A DNA stretch of 64,000 nt, taken from Conexibacter woesei Iso977N (lineage in GTDB: Bacteria; Actinomycetota; Thermoleophilia; Solirubrobacterales; Solirubrobacteraceae). Location of the stretch: the NCBI RefSeq assembly GCF_000424625.1, contig NZ_AUKG01000003.1:434001-498000 (forward strand). Reading direction: 5' to 3'. Below the pieces are notes generated by a model, which made no database searches, was not told the origin of the DNA, and saw only the letters and a program-made list of their open reading frames with translations. The position numbers were made by a program, and so were the translations under genes. Positions 50,283 through 58,619 of this stretch are shown here, one piece after another; position 1 is the stretch's first letter, and the number at the start of each line of letters is the position of its first letter.

Positions 50283-51104
50283 ATGCGTGTGGGAACGGCT
50301 GTGGTGGACGGGGTGGAGCGAGCGGTCGCCGAGCGCGACGGCGCGCTGTGGCCGCTGGGCGACGGCGCGCCGCTGGCGGCGCTGATCGCGGCGGGCGCGC
50401 CGCTCGACGCGCTGGTGGGCGATGCGCCGCTCGGCGCGGGCGCGCGGCTGACCGTGCCGCTGCGGCCGGGCAAGATCGTCGCGATCGGGTTGAACTACAT
50501 GGACCACATCCGCGAGGCGGGGATGGCGGTCCCGGCGGGGCCGCTGGTCTTCACGAAGTTCACGACGAGCCTGATCGGCGACGGGGAGGCGATCCGGATC
50601 GACCGCGCGGTGACCGCGCGCGTCGACTGGGAGGTCGAGCTGGCCGTCGTCGTCGGCCGGCGCATGACGCGCGTCGCGGCGCAGGACGCGTTGTCCTACA
50701 TCTTCGGCTACACGGTCGCCAACGACGTCTCGGCGCGCGACGTGCAGTTCTCCGACGGCCAGTGGGTCCGGGGCAAGAGCCTCGACACGTTCTGCCCGCT
50801 CGGTCCGGTGATCGTCACGGCCGACGAGGTAGCGGACCCGCAGGCGCTCGCCTTGCGCACGCGCGTGAACGGTGAGGTCATGCAGGACTCGACGACCGCC
50901 GAGATGGTCTTCGGCGTCGCCGACCTGCTCTCGTTCTGCTCGCACAGCTTCACGCTCGAGCCCGGCGACGTCCTGCTGACCGGGACGCCGTGGGGCTGCG
51001 GCGAGTTCATGGACCCGGTCCGCTCGCTCGCCGACGGCGACGTCGTCGAGACCGAGGTCGAGCGGATCGGCGCGCTGCGCAACCCGGTCGCCGAGCTGCG
51101 CTGA
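50283..51104 (+). CDS. Fumarylacetoacetate-hydrolase family enzyme
   Basis: A 273-aa FAH-fold enzyme. KIVAIGLNYMDHIREAGM begins the domain. Metal ligands lie in DWEVELAVVVGRRM (Glu/Glu), and Asp in NDVSARDVQFSDGQWVRGKS, with the terminal LLTGTPWGCGEF. The family includes 2,4-diketo-3-deoxy-L-fuconate hydrolase and 2-keto-4-pentenoate hydratase types. Coupling to a hydroxyacid oxidase and sugar SDRs favours cleavage of a diketo sugar acid to pyruvate plus lactate or glycolate (inference). Confidence 0.87.
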   Translation: MRVGTAVVDGVERAVAERDGALWPLGDGAPLAALIAAGAPLDALVGDAPLGAGARLTVPLRPGKIVAIGLNYMDHIREAGMAVPAGPLVFTKFTTSLIGDGEAIRIDRAVTARVDWEVELAVVVGRRMTRVAAQDALSYIFGYTVANDVSARDVQFSDGQWVRGKSLDTFCPLGPVIVTADEVADPQALALRTRVNGEVMQDSTTAEMVFGVADLLSFCSHSFTLEPGDVLLTGTPWGCGEFMDPVRSLADGDVVETEVERIGALRNPVAELR

Positions 51105-51115
51105 CGCGCGCGGGG

Positions 51116-52951
51116 CTACTCCCGCAAGGCCGGCGTGGCCGCGGCGACGGCCGGCGGGTGCCCGTCGCCGGCGGTCGTCGTCCGGGCCTCGGCGTCGGAG
51201 ATCGCGCGGGCCGCGACGATCAGCGTGAGGTGGCTGAAGGCCTGGGGGAAGTTGCCGACCTGGCGGCCGCGGGCGACGTCGTACTCCTCGGCCAGCAGGC
51301 CGAGGTCGTTGGCCAGCCCGGCGAGGCGCTCGAACAGCGCGCGCGCCTCGGCGACCCGGTCGTTGTGCGCCAGCGCGGCGGCCAGCCAGAACGAGCAGGC
51401 CAGGAACTGGCCCTCGTCGCCGTCGAGGCCGTCGTCGGTCTGCGCGGTCGAGTAGCGCGAGACGAACCCGTCGCGGCCCAGCTCGTCGCGCACCGCGTCG
51501 ATCGTCGCGGTCACGCGCGGGTCGTCGCCGGGCAGGAAGCCGACGAGCGGGATGTTGAGGATGCTGGCGTCGAGCGCTCGCGATCCGTAGTACTGGGTGA
51601 ACGTACGGCGGTCAGGATCCCAGCCCTTGTCGCAGACCTCCTGGTGGATCTCGTCGCGCGTCGCGCGCCAGCGCTCCAGCGGCGCCTCGAGCCCGAAGCG
51701 CTCGGCGAGGCTCACGGCGCGGTCGAAGACGACCCAGGCCATGACCTTGGAGTACGTGTAGTGACGGCGCGGGCCGCGGCTCTCCCAGATCCCGTCGTCG
51801 GGCTGCTGCCAGACGCCGGCGACGTGCTCGACGATCGCGCACCAGCGCGGCCACAGGTCGCGCTCGATCTCCCCGGTGAGGTCGATGCCGATGGCCGCGA
51901 CCGCGAACGCCTCGCCGAAGACGTCGAGCTGGAACTGCTCGGAGGCCGCGTTCCCGATCCGCACCGGCTGCGAGCCCTCGTAGCCGGGCAGCTCGGGCAG
52001 CTCGAACTCGGTCAGGCGCCGCTCGCCGCGGATCCCGTACATGATCTGGATCTTGGCCGGGTCGCCGGTCCCGACGCGCAGCAGGAAGTCGCGGAAGCCC
52101 GCGGCCTCGTCGGTGTAGCCGGCGTCCAGCAACGCCTCGAGGACGAGCACCGAGTCGCGCAGCCAGCAGTAGCGGTAGTCCCAGTTGCGGCTGCCGCCGA
52201 GGTCTTCGGGCAGCGAGGTCGTGGGCGCCGCGACCAGCGCACCGGTGGCCTCCAAGGTCATGGCCTTGAGGACGACGAGCGAGCGCAGCACCTCGTCGCG
52301 GTAGGCGCCCTCGTAGGTGCAGCGACCGGTCCACGCGCGCCACCAGGCGATCGTGCGCGCCAGCGCGGAGTCGGCGTCCTCGATCACCGGCGCCCGCTCG
52401 TAGGAGCGGTGCCAGGTGAGGACCGCGCGATGGCGCTCCTGCGCCGAGACGACCAGCTCGGCGTGCGCGCCGCCGACGTCGAGCTCGAGCGGCAGCGTGG
52501 TGCTCAGGCGGAAGCCGTCGGGGCCGGCGAGCGCGGTGAGGCCGTCGGGCGCCGCCTCGACCCACGGGACGATCGTGGCGTAGTCGGGCCGCAGCGCGAA
52601 GTCCATCCGCACGGGCACCTCGCCGCGCAGGCCCTCGACGATCCGCATCAGCTGCGACGCCAGCGCGCCGTCGCCGCGCGGGGGCAGGAAGTCGGTGATG
52701 CGGATCGCGCCGTCGGCGGTCTCCATGTCGGTCTCCAGGACCAGCGTGCCCTCGACGTAGCGGCGCGTGGTCGTGTGGACGTCGCCGACCGGCGCGATGC
52801 GCCAGGTGCCGTGCGAGGCGTCGCCGAGCAGCGCCGCGAAGCACGAGGCCGAGTCGAAGTGGGGCAGGCACAGCCAGTCGACCGACCCGTCGCGGCCGAC
52901 GAGGGCGGCGGTCTGGCAGTCGCCCAGCACGGCGTAGTCTTCGATGCGCAT
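51116..52951 (-). CDS. GH15 glucoamylase/trehalase-like hydrolase
   Basis: A 611-aa cytosolic GH15 protein. The N-terminal beta domain starts YAVLGDCQTAALVGRDGSVD. The (alpha/alpha)6 barrel has LGGSRNWDYRYCWLRDSVLV, the catalytic acid in QQPDDGIWESRG and the base in GLLAEEYDVARG. No signal peptide is present, so an intracellular substrate such as trehalose or maltooligosaccharide is likely. ATG 52951 gives the canonical beginning MRIEDYAVLGDC. Longer in-frame sequence upstream is Ala/Arg-rich and lacks a start signal. Confidence 0.88.
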   Translation of the reverse strand: MRIEDYAVLGDCQTAALVGRDGSVDWLCLPHFDSASCFAALLGDASHGTWRIAPVGDVHTTTRRYVEGTLVLETDMETADGAIRITDFLPPRGDGALASQLMRIVEGLRGEVPVRMDFALRPDYATIVPWVEAAPDGLTALAGPDGFRLSTTLPLELDVGGAHAELVVSAQERHRAVLTWHRSYERAPVIEDADSALARTIAWWRAWTGRCTYEGAYRDEVLRSLVVLKAMTLEATGALVAAPTTSLPEDLGGSRNWDYRYCWLRDSVLVLEALLDAGYTDEAAGFRDFLLRVGTGDPAKIQIMYGIRGERRLTEFELPELPGYEGSQPVRIGNAASEQFQLDVFGEAFAVAAIGIDLTGEIERDLWPRWCAIVEHVAGVWQQPDDGIWESRGPRRHYTYSKVMAWVVFDRAVSLAERFGLEAPLERWRATRDEIHQEVCDKGWDPDRRTFTQYYGSRALDASILNIPLVGFLPGDDPRVTATIDAVRDELGRDGFVSRYSTAQTDDGLDGDEGQFLACSFWLAAALAHNDRVAEARALFERLAGLANDLGLLAEEYDVARGRQVGNFPQAFSHLTLIVAARAISDAEARTTTAGDGHPPAVAAATPALRE

Positions 52952-53021
52952 GGCGCGACGGTAGGTGCGCCGGCAACGACGCGCATCCCCCGGAGCGGGT
53001 GACGACAGGGGACGCGGCGCG

Positions 53022-53050
53022 TTGACGGTTCGGCCCGGCGCCGGTACGTT
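53022..53050 (+). promoter_or_regulatory. Promoter of a probably leaderless gene
   Basis: TTGACG (53022-53027), a 17-bp spacer, and TACGTT (53045-53050). The GTG start is at 53058, where transcription itself should begin. Confidence 0.6.
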
Positions 53051-53057
53051 CGCGGGC

Positions 53058-54743
53058 GTGCGCCGGCTCTCCGTTGTGGTCCTCGCCGTCGGCGCGCTGC
53101 TCGTCGCTGCCGCTCCGGCCGGCGCGTTCGTGATCCAGGACGTCAGCGGGCCGCAGTCGGCGACGAACGGCATCGCGCTCGGGCCGGACGGGAACTTCTG
53201 GGTCGCCGAGGAGTTCGCGGGCTCGGTCGTGCGGATCGCGCCGAGCGGCGCGGTCGTCCAGCGCTACGTGGTCGGCGACCAACCCCATGCGGTTGCGACC
53301 GGACCGGGCGACCGCGTCTGGGTCGCGGTCAACGGCGCCGCCAAGCTGGTCTGGTTCGACGCGAGGTCGGCGGCCCCGACGGCGCACCCGGTCACGCTCC
53401 CCGCGGGCTGCGCGCCGGACGGGCTGGCGGCGGCGAACGGGCGGATGTACTTCGGCTGCGGGTCGGGCAGGAGGGTCGGCTACGTGGCCGACGACGGGAC
53501 CGGCGCGGTGACCACGGCGGCGGTCGGCGGCACCGTGTTCGACCTCGAGGCCGTCGGCGGCAAGCTCTACGCGCCCGACTACGACGGCGACGTCGTGCGG
53601 CGGCTGTCCAAGGACCTGGCCGTGGAGTCCACGATCGCCACGGCCACCCCCGGCGCGGGACCGGACGGCATCGCCTCCGACGGCGCCGGGAACCTCTGGG
53701 TGACCGAGAACATCGTGGGCAGGCTCGCCCGGTTCCCGGCCGCGCAGTCCGGCGGCGTGGCGGCCGAGATCACGCCCACGGGCGGGGCGTTCTCGGACCC
53801 GATCGGGATCGTCGCGGGCGCCGACGGCCGCATCTACGTCGCGGCGAAGGGCAGCCACGGCGTCGTGCGGCTCAACGCCGACGGCACGAACGCCAGGTTC
53901 TACGGCGTCGCGGACAACGGCGAGCCCTTCGACATCGTCAAGGGCCCCGACGACGACCTCTGGTTCACCGACAACAACAGGTCGCGGATCGCGCGCCTGG
54001 TCGACGGCGCGCCGCGCACGACGACCGGGACCGCCGCGGCCACCGGGACGGCGACGGCCGCCGTCGGCGCCGTCGCCGACCCGCGCGGCAACGAGACCAC
54101 GGTCGTCTTCGACTACGGCCCGAGCACCGCCTACGGGCAGACCTCGGCGCCGGTCACCGTGCCCGCCGGCATCGGGCCCGTGCCGGTCGCGACCGCGCTC
54201 GCGGGCCTGGCCGCGGGGACGACCTACCACGTGCGGGCGCGCGCGATCAACGGCGAGGGCGGGACGGCCGGCGCCGACGCGACCTTCACCACCGCGCTGC
54301 TGCCCGCTCCGGCGCCGCCCGGGCCGATCGTCGCGAGGCCCGCGCCGAGGGCGCCGAGGATCGCGCGCGTGACCGCCAGGACGACGTTCCACGTCCGCAC
54401 GAGCGCCAGGACGCACCGGACGGTCGTGACCAGCGTCGTCATCAGCGGCCTGAGGGGGACCGAGAGGGCGACGCTGACCTGCACGGGGAGGCGCTGTCCG
54501 TTCAGGACCGCCAAGCACTTCACGCTCACGAGGAAGACGCTCAGGAAGGGCGCGCGCAGCTTCGGCCGCGACGTCTTCAGGAACCGCAACCTGGCGGGCA
54601 CGACGACGATCTCCGTCCAGGTCACGGCGCCGGGCGCGATCGGGACCTCGACGGTGCTCCAGATCCGCCCGCACAAGCGGTTCAGGATCGTGAGTCGCTG
54701 CGTCCAGCCGGGCGCCAGGAAGACCAGCGTCTGCCCGGCCTGA
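53058..54743 (+). CDS. Secreted beta-propeller (NHL/Vgb-like) protein with Fn3-like domain
   Basis: A 561-aa exported protein. The signal peptide is about 1-24 (AAAPAGA-FV). A propeller with repeating blade sequences is at about 30-325 (GPDGNFWVAEEFAGSVVRI; GAGNLWVTENIVGRLARF; GPDDDLWFTDNNRSRIARL), like virginiamycin B lyase-type propellers. A beta-sandwich follows (VFDYGPSTAYGQTSAPV, about 345-420), then an Arg-rich C-terminal beta domain with two Cys pairs. Function unknown, possibly wall-associated binding. No SD was seen, and the promoter position implies a leaderless mRNA. Confidence 0.75.
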   Translation: MRRLSVVVLAVGALLVAAAPAGAFVIQDVSGPQSATNGIALGPDGNFWVAEEFAGSVVRIAPSGAVVQRYVVGDQPHAVATGPGDRVWVAVNGAAKLVWFDARSAAPTAHPVTLPAGCAPDGLAAANGRMYFGCGSGRRVGYVADDGTGAVTTAAVGGTVFDLEAVGGKLYAPDYDGDVVRRLSKDLAVESTIATATPGAGPDGIASDGAGNLWVTENIVGRLARFPAAQSGGVAAEITPTGGAFSDPIGIVAGADGRIYVAAKGSHGVVRLNADGTNARFYGVADNGEPFDIVKGPDDDLWFTDNNRSRIARLVDGAPRTTTGTAAATGTATAAVGAVADPRGNETTVVFDYGPSTAYGQTSAPVTVPAGIGPVPVATALAGLAAGTTYHVRARAINGEGGTAGADATFTTALLPAPAPPGPIVARPAPRAPRIARVTARTTFHVRTSARTHRTVVTSVVISGLRGTERATLTCTGRRCPFRTAKHFTLTRKTLRKGARSFGRDVFRNRNLAGTTTISVQVTAPGAIGTSTVLQIRPHKRFRIVSRCVQPGARKTSVCPA

Positions 54744-54765
54744 ACGGCGCTATGCTGGAGGTGAG

Positions 54766-54784
54766 AGACCACGAGTGGTGGTCT
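54766..54784 (+). terminator. Stem-loop in the leader of the 54843 gene
   Basis: AGACCAC (54766-54772) pairs with GTGGTCT (54778-54784) around GAGTG. It lies 23 bp after one stop and 59 bp before the next ATG. It could terminate the upstream mRNA or regulate the downstream gene. Confidence 0.5.
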
Positions 54785-54842
54785 TCCGGACGAGAGCGCG
54801 CGCTGTACCCGGCCTGACGACGGCGCGCATCGGAGGTTGGTC

Positions 54843-55094
54843 ATGGACCAGATCGTCCAGGTGCTCGGATCGCTCTTGATCCTCGTCGCGTTCGTCGCCG
54901 CCCAACGCGGCAGGCTGTCGGCGTCCTCGCCCGTCTACCTCGCGCTGAACTTCACCGGTTCGCTCGTGCTCGCGGTGCTCGCCGCGCAGGAGCGCCAGGC
55001 GGGGTTCCTGCTGCTGGAGGGCTGCTGGGCGATCGTGTCGGCCGCGGGGCTGCTGCGCGCCGCCCGCGGCCGGCCGGCACGCGTCAGCGCCTGA
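54843..55094 (+). CDS. Small two- or three-TM membrane protein
   Basis: An 83-aa protein with hydrophobic segments at about 4-20, 31-47 and 54-70 (IVQVLGSLLILVAFVAA; VYLALNFTGSLVLAVLAA; GFLLLEGCWAIVSAAGLL). It resembles the CBU_0592-type small membrane family. GGAGG lies 6 nt before the ATG. A conspicuous 7-bp stem-loop lies in its leader. The 3' end overlaps the 3' remnant on the other strand. Confidence 0.72.
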   Translation: MDQIVQVLGSLLILVAFVAAQRGRLSASSPVYLALNFTGSLVLAVLAAQERQAGFLLLEGCWAIVSAAGLLRAARGRPARVSA

Positions 55095-55270
55095 CCCTGA
55101 AGGCCTTGGTCTTCGCGGCGCCCCGCACGCCGGCCCTGGTCCTGGCGGTCGCGACGAGGCGGTAGGAGCCGGGCTTCAAGGCCTTGCGGTTGAGCTTGCC
55201 GTTCCACCTGGCCGTGTTCCTGCCCGCCCTGTCGGCGTTGTCCACCAACGTGGCATCGCTCCGCGAGCGC
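55084..55270 (-). pseudogene. Remnant C-terminus of a secreted repeat protein
   Basis: Reading the minus strand to the TGA at 55084-55086 gives a sensible C-terminus (RWNGKLNRKALKPGSYRLVA and then a KAFRVRR ending), the pattern that closes many exported actinobacterial beta-sandwich proteins. It is cut off upstream by an in-frame TGA at about 55290 and has no start codon or signal. The rest of the gene is gone. It overlaps the last 11 bases of the + strand membrane gene. Confidence 0.6.
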
Positions 55271-55309
55271 CCGCGCCGCCGGTCTCAGGCGAGGCTTGGC
55301 CGGCGCTGC

Positions 55310-57001
55310 CTAGCTGCCGCTGTAGGGCAGGTTCGCGATGTTGGCGGGCACCGGCACGCCGGCCTTGTTCATGATCTCGATCGCCGCCCGCTGGCCGCTC
55401 TCGACGCCGCCGTTGAGATACGCGCGGCTGTAGGTGGAGGTGTGCTCCCCGGCGAAGTGGATCGCGCCCTCGGCGCGGTAGTTGAAGCCCTCGTTGGCCG
55501 TGTACTGGCCGATGCCGTACGCGGAGTACGAGCCACGCACCCACGGGTCGTTGACCCACGCGTCGATCCACGCCTCGCCCGTGAAGTGCGCCCCGGTGCC
55601 CGGGACCGTCGCGTCGAGGTGGGACACCGCGTTGGCGACGAACGCGCCCGAGGCGCCGGCGTGCGCCGGCCGGCCCGCCCACGCCGGCGCGCCCTGGCCT
55701 CCGTAGAACATGGTGGTGATGCTTCCGTTGCCCGGCTGCCGCCGGGTGCTGTCCCACGTGTGGCGGGCGGCGCCGTAGTCGAGGCTGAAGCCCGTCCACT
55801 GGCCGAGGGCGTACGTGTGGGCCTGCGGCCGGTCGTCGTAGCGCAGCAGCAGCTTGCCGTTGGTCCCCATGCTGAGCTGCTGGATCACGCTCATGCGGTG
55901 CGGGCTGAGCCCCGCGCAGGACAGGTCGACGTCGCGCAGGGTCGAGTACGGCAGCGCCAGGACGACGCGGTCGGCGAGGACCGTCGCGCCGATGCCGCCG
56001 AAGCGCAGCTCGTAGCGGCCGTCGTTGCGGCGGCTGAGCCGCTGCAGCGGGGCGTTCATGTGCAGCGCGCCCCTGGGCAGGGCGGCGGCCGCGAGCGTCG
56101 GCACCTGGTCGTTGCCGCCGCGGATGTGGTACCGCTCGTCGGCGTCGTCGGGCCCGAGCAGGTCCATCCAGTTGATCGCGGAGGAGCCGCTCATCGGCAG
56201 CCCGATGCCCGAGCCGGCGATGCGCTCGAGCAGCTTGCCGAACGGGCTGCCGGTCGTTCCCGGAAGGCGCTGGTCGAGCCAGTCGGTCATCGACAGCTGG
56301 TCGAGCTGCCTGGCCGCGGGCGTCGCGGTCCCGTAGCTGTAGGCGGTCGGGTCGATCGCCCCGTTGCTGACGGCGCCGATGGCGCGCGCCTGCTTGATGA
56401 TCGCCCTGGTGAGCCGGTCGAAGTCCGGGTCCCACGCGTCCTCGGGGTACCACGTGCCGCCGATGTAGGCCGGCCAGCCGGGCGGGTTGCCCTGGGCGTC
56501 GAAGAAGTCCTCGAGGGTGAGCCCGAGCTCCTGGGCGAGCTTGATCAGATGCACGTGCCGCGTGTCGACGAACTCGCCGCCGTGCTCGGCCGTCTGCCCG
56601 CCGCTGAACCCGCGCGCGGTGAAGCAGCGACCGCCGACGCGGTCGCTCGCCTCGTACAGGTTCACGGGGATGCCGACCTGCGCCAGGCGGTAGGCCGCGG
56701 TGACGCCGGCCAGGCCCGCGCCGACCACCACGACGTTGGGCCGGTTGCCGGCGGCACGGGCCGCCGTGGTGCCACGCGTCATCTGCGCCGCGAGCAGCGA
56801 CGCGCCGAGCGCGCCCCCGGTGCGCAGCAGCTGGCGGCGCGACAGGCCCCCGGCGCGCTCGTCGCCCGCGCCGTGCGGCGCTGCGGTCCCGGCGGTCTCG
56901 GGCTCTGCGGCGGCGCGCCTGGCGGTGCCCTCGGGGTCCAACTCCTCGCGGGCCGCGGCGCGGACGGCGGGCGGCAGGGCCTTGCCCAAACCAACGCTCA
57001 T
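55310..57001 (-). CDS. Tat-exported flavin monoamine oxidase-like enzyme
   Basis: A 563-aa FAD amine oxidase. A long N-terminus ends in a twin-arginine motif, LSRRQLLRTGGALGASLLAA (about residues 53-72), so the folded flavoprotein is probably exported. The FAD site is VVVVGAGLAGVTAAYRLAQ with GGRCFTARGF, and the C-terminal FAD segment is AIHFAGEHTSTYSRAYLNGG. It oxidises primary or polyamines, releasing H2O2 and NH3. ATG 57001 has AGGAG 8 nt upstream. It lies downstream of the PucR regulator on the same strand. Confidence 0.87.
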   Translation of the reverse strand: MSVGLGKALPPAVRAAAREELDPEGTARRAAAEPETAGTAAPHGAGDERAGGLSRRQLLRTGGALGASLLAAQMTRGTTAARAAGNRPNVVVVGAGLAGVTAAYRLAQVGIPVNLYEASDRVGGRCFTARGFSGGQTAEHGGEFVDTRHVHLIKLAQELGLTLEDFFDAQGNPPGWPAYIGGTWYPEDAWDPDFDRLTRAIIKQARAIGAVSNGAIDPTAYSYGTATPAARQLDQLSMTDWLDQRLPGTTGSPFGKLLERIAGSGIGLPMSGSSAINWMDLLGPDDADERYHIRGGNDQVPTLAAAALPRGALHMNAPLQRLSRRNDGRYELRFGGIGATVLADRVVLALPYSTLRDVDLSCAGLSPHRMSVIQQLSMGTNGKLLLRYDDRPQAHTYALGQWTGFSLDYGAARHTWDSTRRQPGNGSITTMFYGGQGAPAWAGRPAHAGASGAFVANAVSHLDATVPGTGAHFTGEAWIDAWVNDPWVRGSYSAYGIGQYTANEGFNYRAEGAIHFAGEHTSTYSRAYLNGGVESGQRAAIEIMNKAGVPVPANIANLPYSGS

Positions 57002-57097
57002 GCGTGTCTCTCCTGCTGTGTGACGACGTGGTCCTCCATCGTCGCCATGTCCCAGGCCTTCGCGCTTGGGACTTTCGTCGAACACCGCCGACCGCCT

Positions 57098-57112
57098 TGC
57101 CGAACTTCGGCA
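57098..57112. promoter_or_regulatory. Perfect 15-bp palindrome upstream of the amine oxidase
   Basis: TGCCGAA-C-TTCGGCA is a 7-bp perfect inverted repeat around one base, about 100 bp before the amine oxidase ATG, between it and the PucR gene. It is a plausible operator for the adjacent regulator. Confidence 0.5.
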
Positions 57113-57198
57113 CGGTCGTTCGTCTTGCCTGCGGATGGGGTGGGAGCCTCATCACAATGCGATGCGGAACGGTCCGGGACCGCCCATGAGCGGGCCGC

Positions 57199-58371
57199 TC
57201 AGCGCATGGCCGCGTCGCCGGCGGCGAGCGCGTGGAGGCGCAGGGCCAGCGCGAGCTCGTCGCGCCGCTCGGCGATCGGGACGCCCAGGACACGCTCTTC
57301 GATCCGGCGCAGGCGATAGCCGACGGTGCGGTCGTTGACGCCGAGCCGCGCCGCCGCGGCCAGCGCGTTCTGGCCGGCGGCGAAGTAGGTCGACAGCGTC
57401 GTGCGCAGCACCGCCGTGCGCGGGTCGTCATCCGCGAGCGGGCCCAGCCAGTGCGCGACGAAGTCGGTCGCCGCCGTCGGGTCTGCCGTGGCCAGCGCCA
57501 CGAGCGCGACGTCGCGGTAGCAGGTGAGCGAGCCGAGCGGCCGGCGCACGCCGACGCGGTAGGCGCCGTGCGCCTGGCGATGCGTGACGCGGAAGCCCTC
57601 GGGTCCCTCGGCCGGCTCGCCGACGGCGCACGAGGTCCCGGCCGGCAGCACGAGCGACGGCTCGCACGGCCCGGCCGGCACGGCCAGCCACGCGCGTGCG
57701 CAGTCGCCGTCGGCGACGAGCAGGCACTCGCGCGCGCCGAGGTCGGCGGCCAGCGTCTGGATCGCCAGGCCGGGCGCGGCGCCCCAGGCGATCGCGCCCA
57801 CGTGCCGCGCGCGGAGGTCGTAGCCGAGGTCGGCGGTGTCGACCGGTAGGCCCTCGAGCAGCTCGCCGATCAGCAGCTCCTTGCGGCGGTCGCGATCCTC
57901 GACCAACGCGTTGCGCGCGTGTGCGTGGGCCGCGCGCAGCAGCGGCAGCGCGCTACCGGCATGCGCGAACAGGAAGCGCGACGCGGTCTTCATGAGGTCG
58001 GCACGCGCCGCGCCGGTGAGCTCGCTCGCGCTGATCTCCTCGACGCACGCCTCCCACAGCGCGGCGTGCGCGAGCCGGCGGGTCGCCAGCAGGTCTTCGA
58101 CCGGGACACGGGCCCGCGCCGCCGTCTCGGCCTCGCGGCGCGCTTCGGCCGAGAGCTCGGCCAGCGGCGCCCGTCCACGCCCGAGCTCGCGGACGGCGCC
58201 GGCGACGTGATCGCAGACGCCGCGCGCGAGCGCGTGTTCGAGGCCGGCGTCGCGCCTGTCCCAGAGCGTGGGCAGCTCGCGCCGCGTCAGCGCGTCGACC
58301 TGCGCGCAGATCTCGTCCAAGCGAGCCTCCAGCTCGCTGGACAACGCCGCCAGGTGCTGCTGGTTGGTCAC
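57199..58371 (-). CDS. PucR/CdaR-type transcriptional regulator
   Basis: A 390-aa regulator. Residues 1-160 form an RsbR-like helical sensor (ALTRRELPTLWDRRDAG). A central GGDEF-like fold covers about 175-310. The C-terminal PucR helix-turn-helix ends the protein (LSTYFAAGQNALAAAARLGV; NDRTVGYRLRRIEERVLG). GTG 58371 gives a natural beginning (VTNQQHLAALSS). Such proteins often activate neighbouring purine, amino-acid or amine catabolic genes, here presumably the amine oxidase. Confidence 0.82.
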   Translation of the reverse strand: MTNQQHLAALSSELEARLDEICAQVDALTRRELPTLWDRRDAGLEHALARGVCDHVAGAVRELGRGRAPLAELSAEARREAETAARARVPVEDLLATRRLAHAALWEACVEEISASELTGAARADLMKTASRFLFAHAGSALPLLRAAHAHARNALVEDRDRRKELLIGELLEGLPVDTADLGYDLRARHVGAIAWGAAPGLAIQTLAADLGARECLLVADGDCARAWLAVPAGPCEPSLVLPAGTSCAVGEPAEGPEGFRVTHRQAHGAYRVGVRRPLGSLTCYRDVALVALATADPTAATDFVAHWLGPLADDDPRTAVLRTTLSTYFAAGQNALAAAARLGVNDRTVGYRLRRIEERVLGVPIAERRDELALALRLHALAAGDAAMR

Positions 58372-58619
58372 TCGATCGGCAGCGCGCGCATGGCAGACAC
58401 CGAGTCTGGTCGGGGCTGCCCTGCTGTGGCAAGCGGCGAGGTGTCGCCGACCGGCGCGCGGGAGCCGACACTCTGTCCAGTCCCGCCGCCCGAGGGGCGA
58501 GTCACAGGACGTTCCTCGTCCAGCCCGGCTCGACGGCGCCGTGGCGGCGTAGGACCCGCCCGGACGTCTAGGCACTCCCTTGCGCAGCAACGCTGATCGA
58601 CCTATCGTCGCTCACCGTG

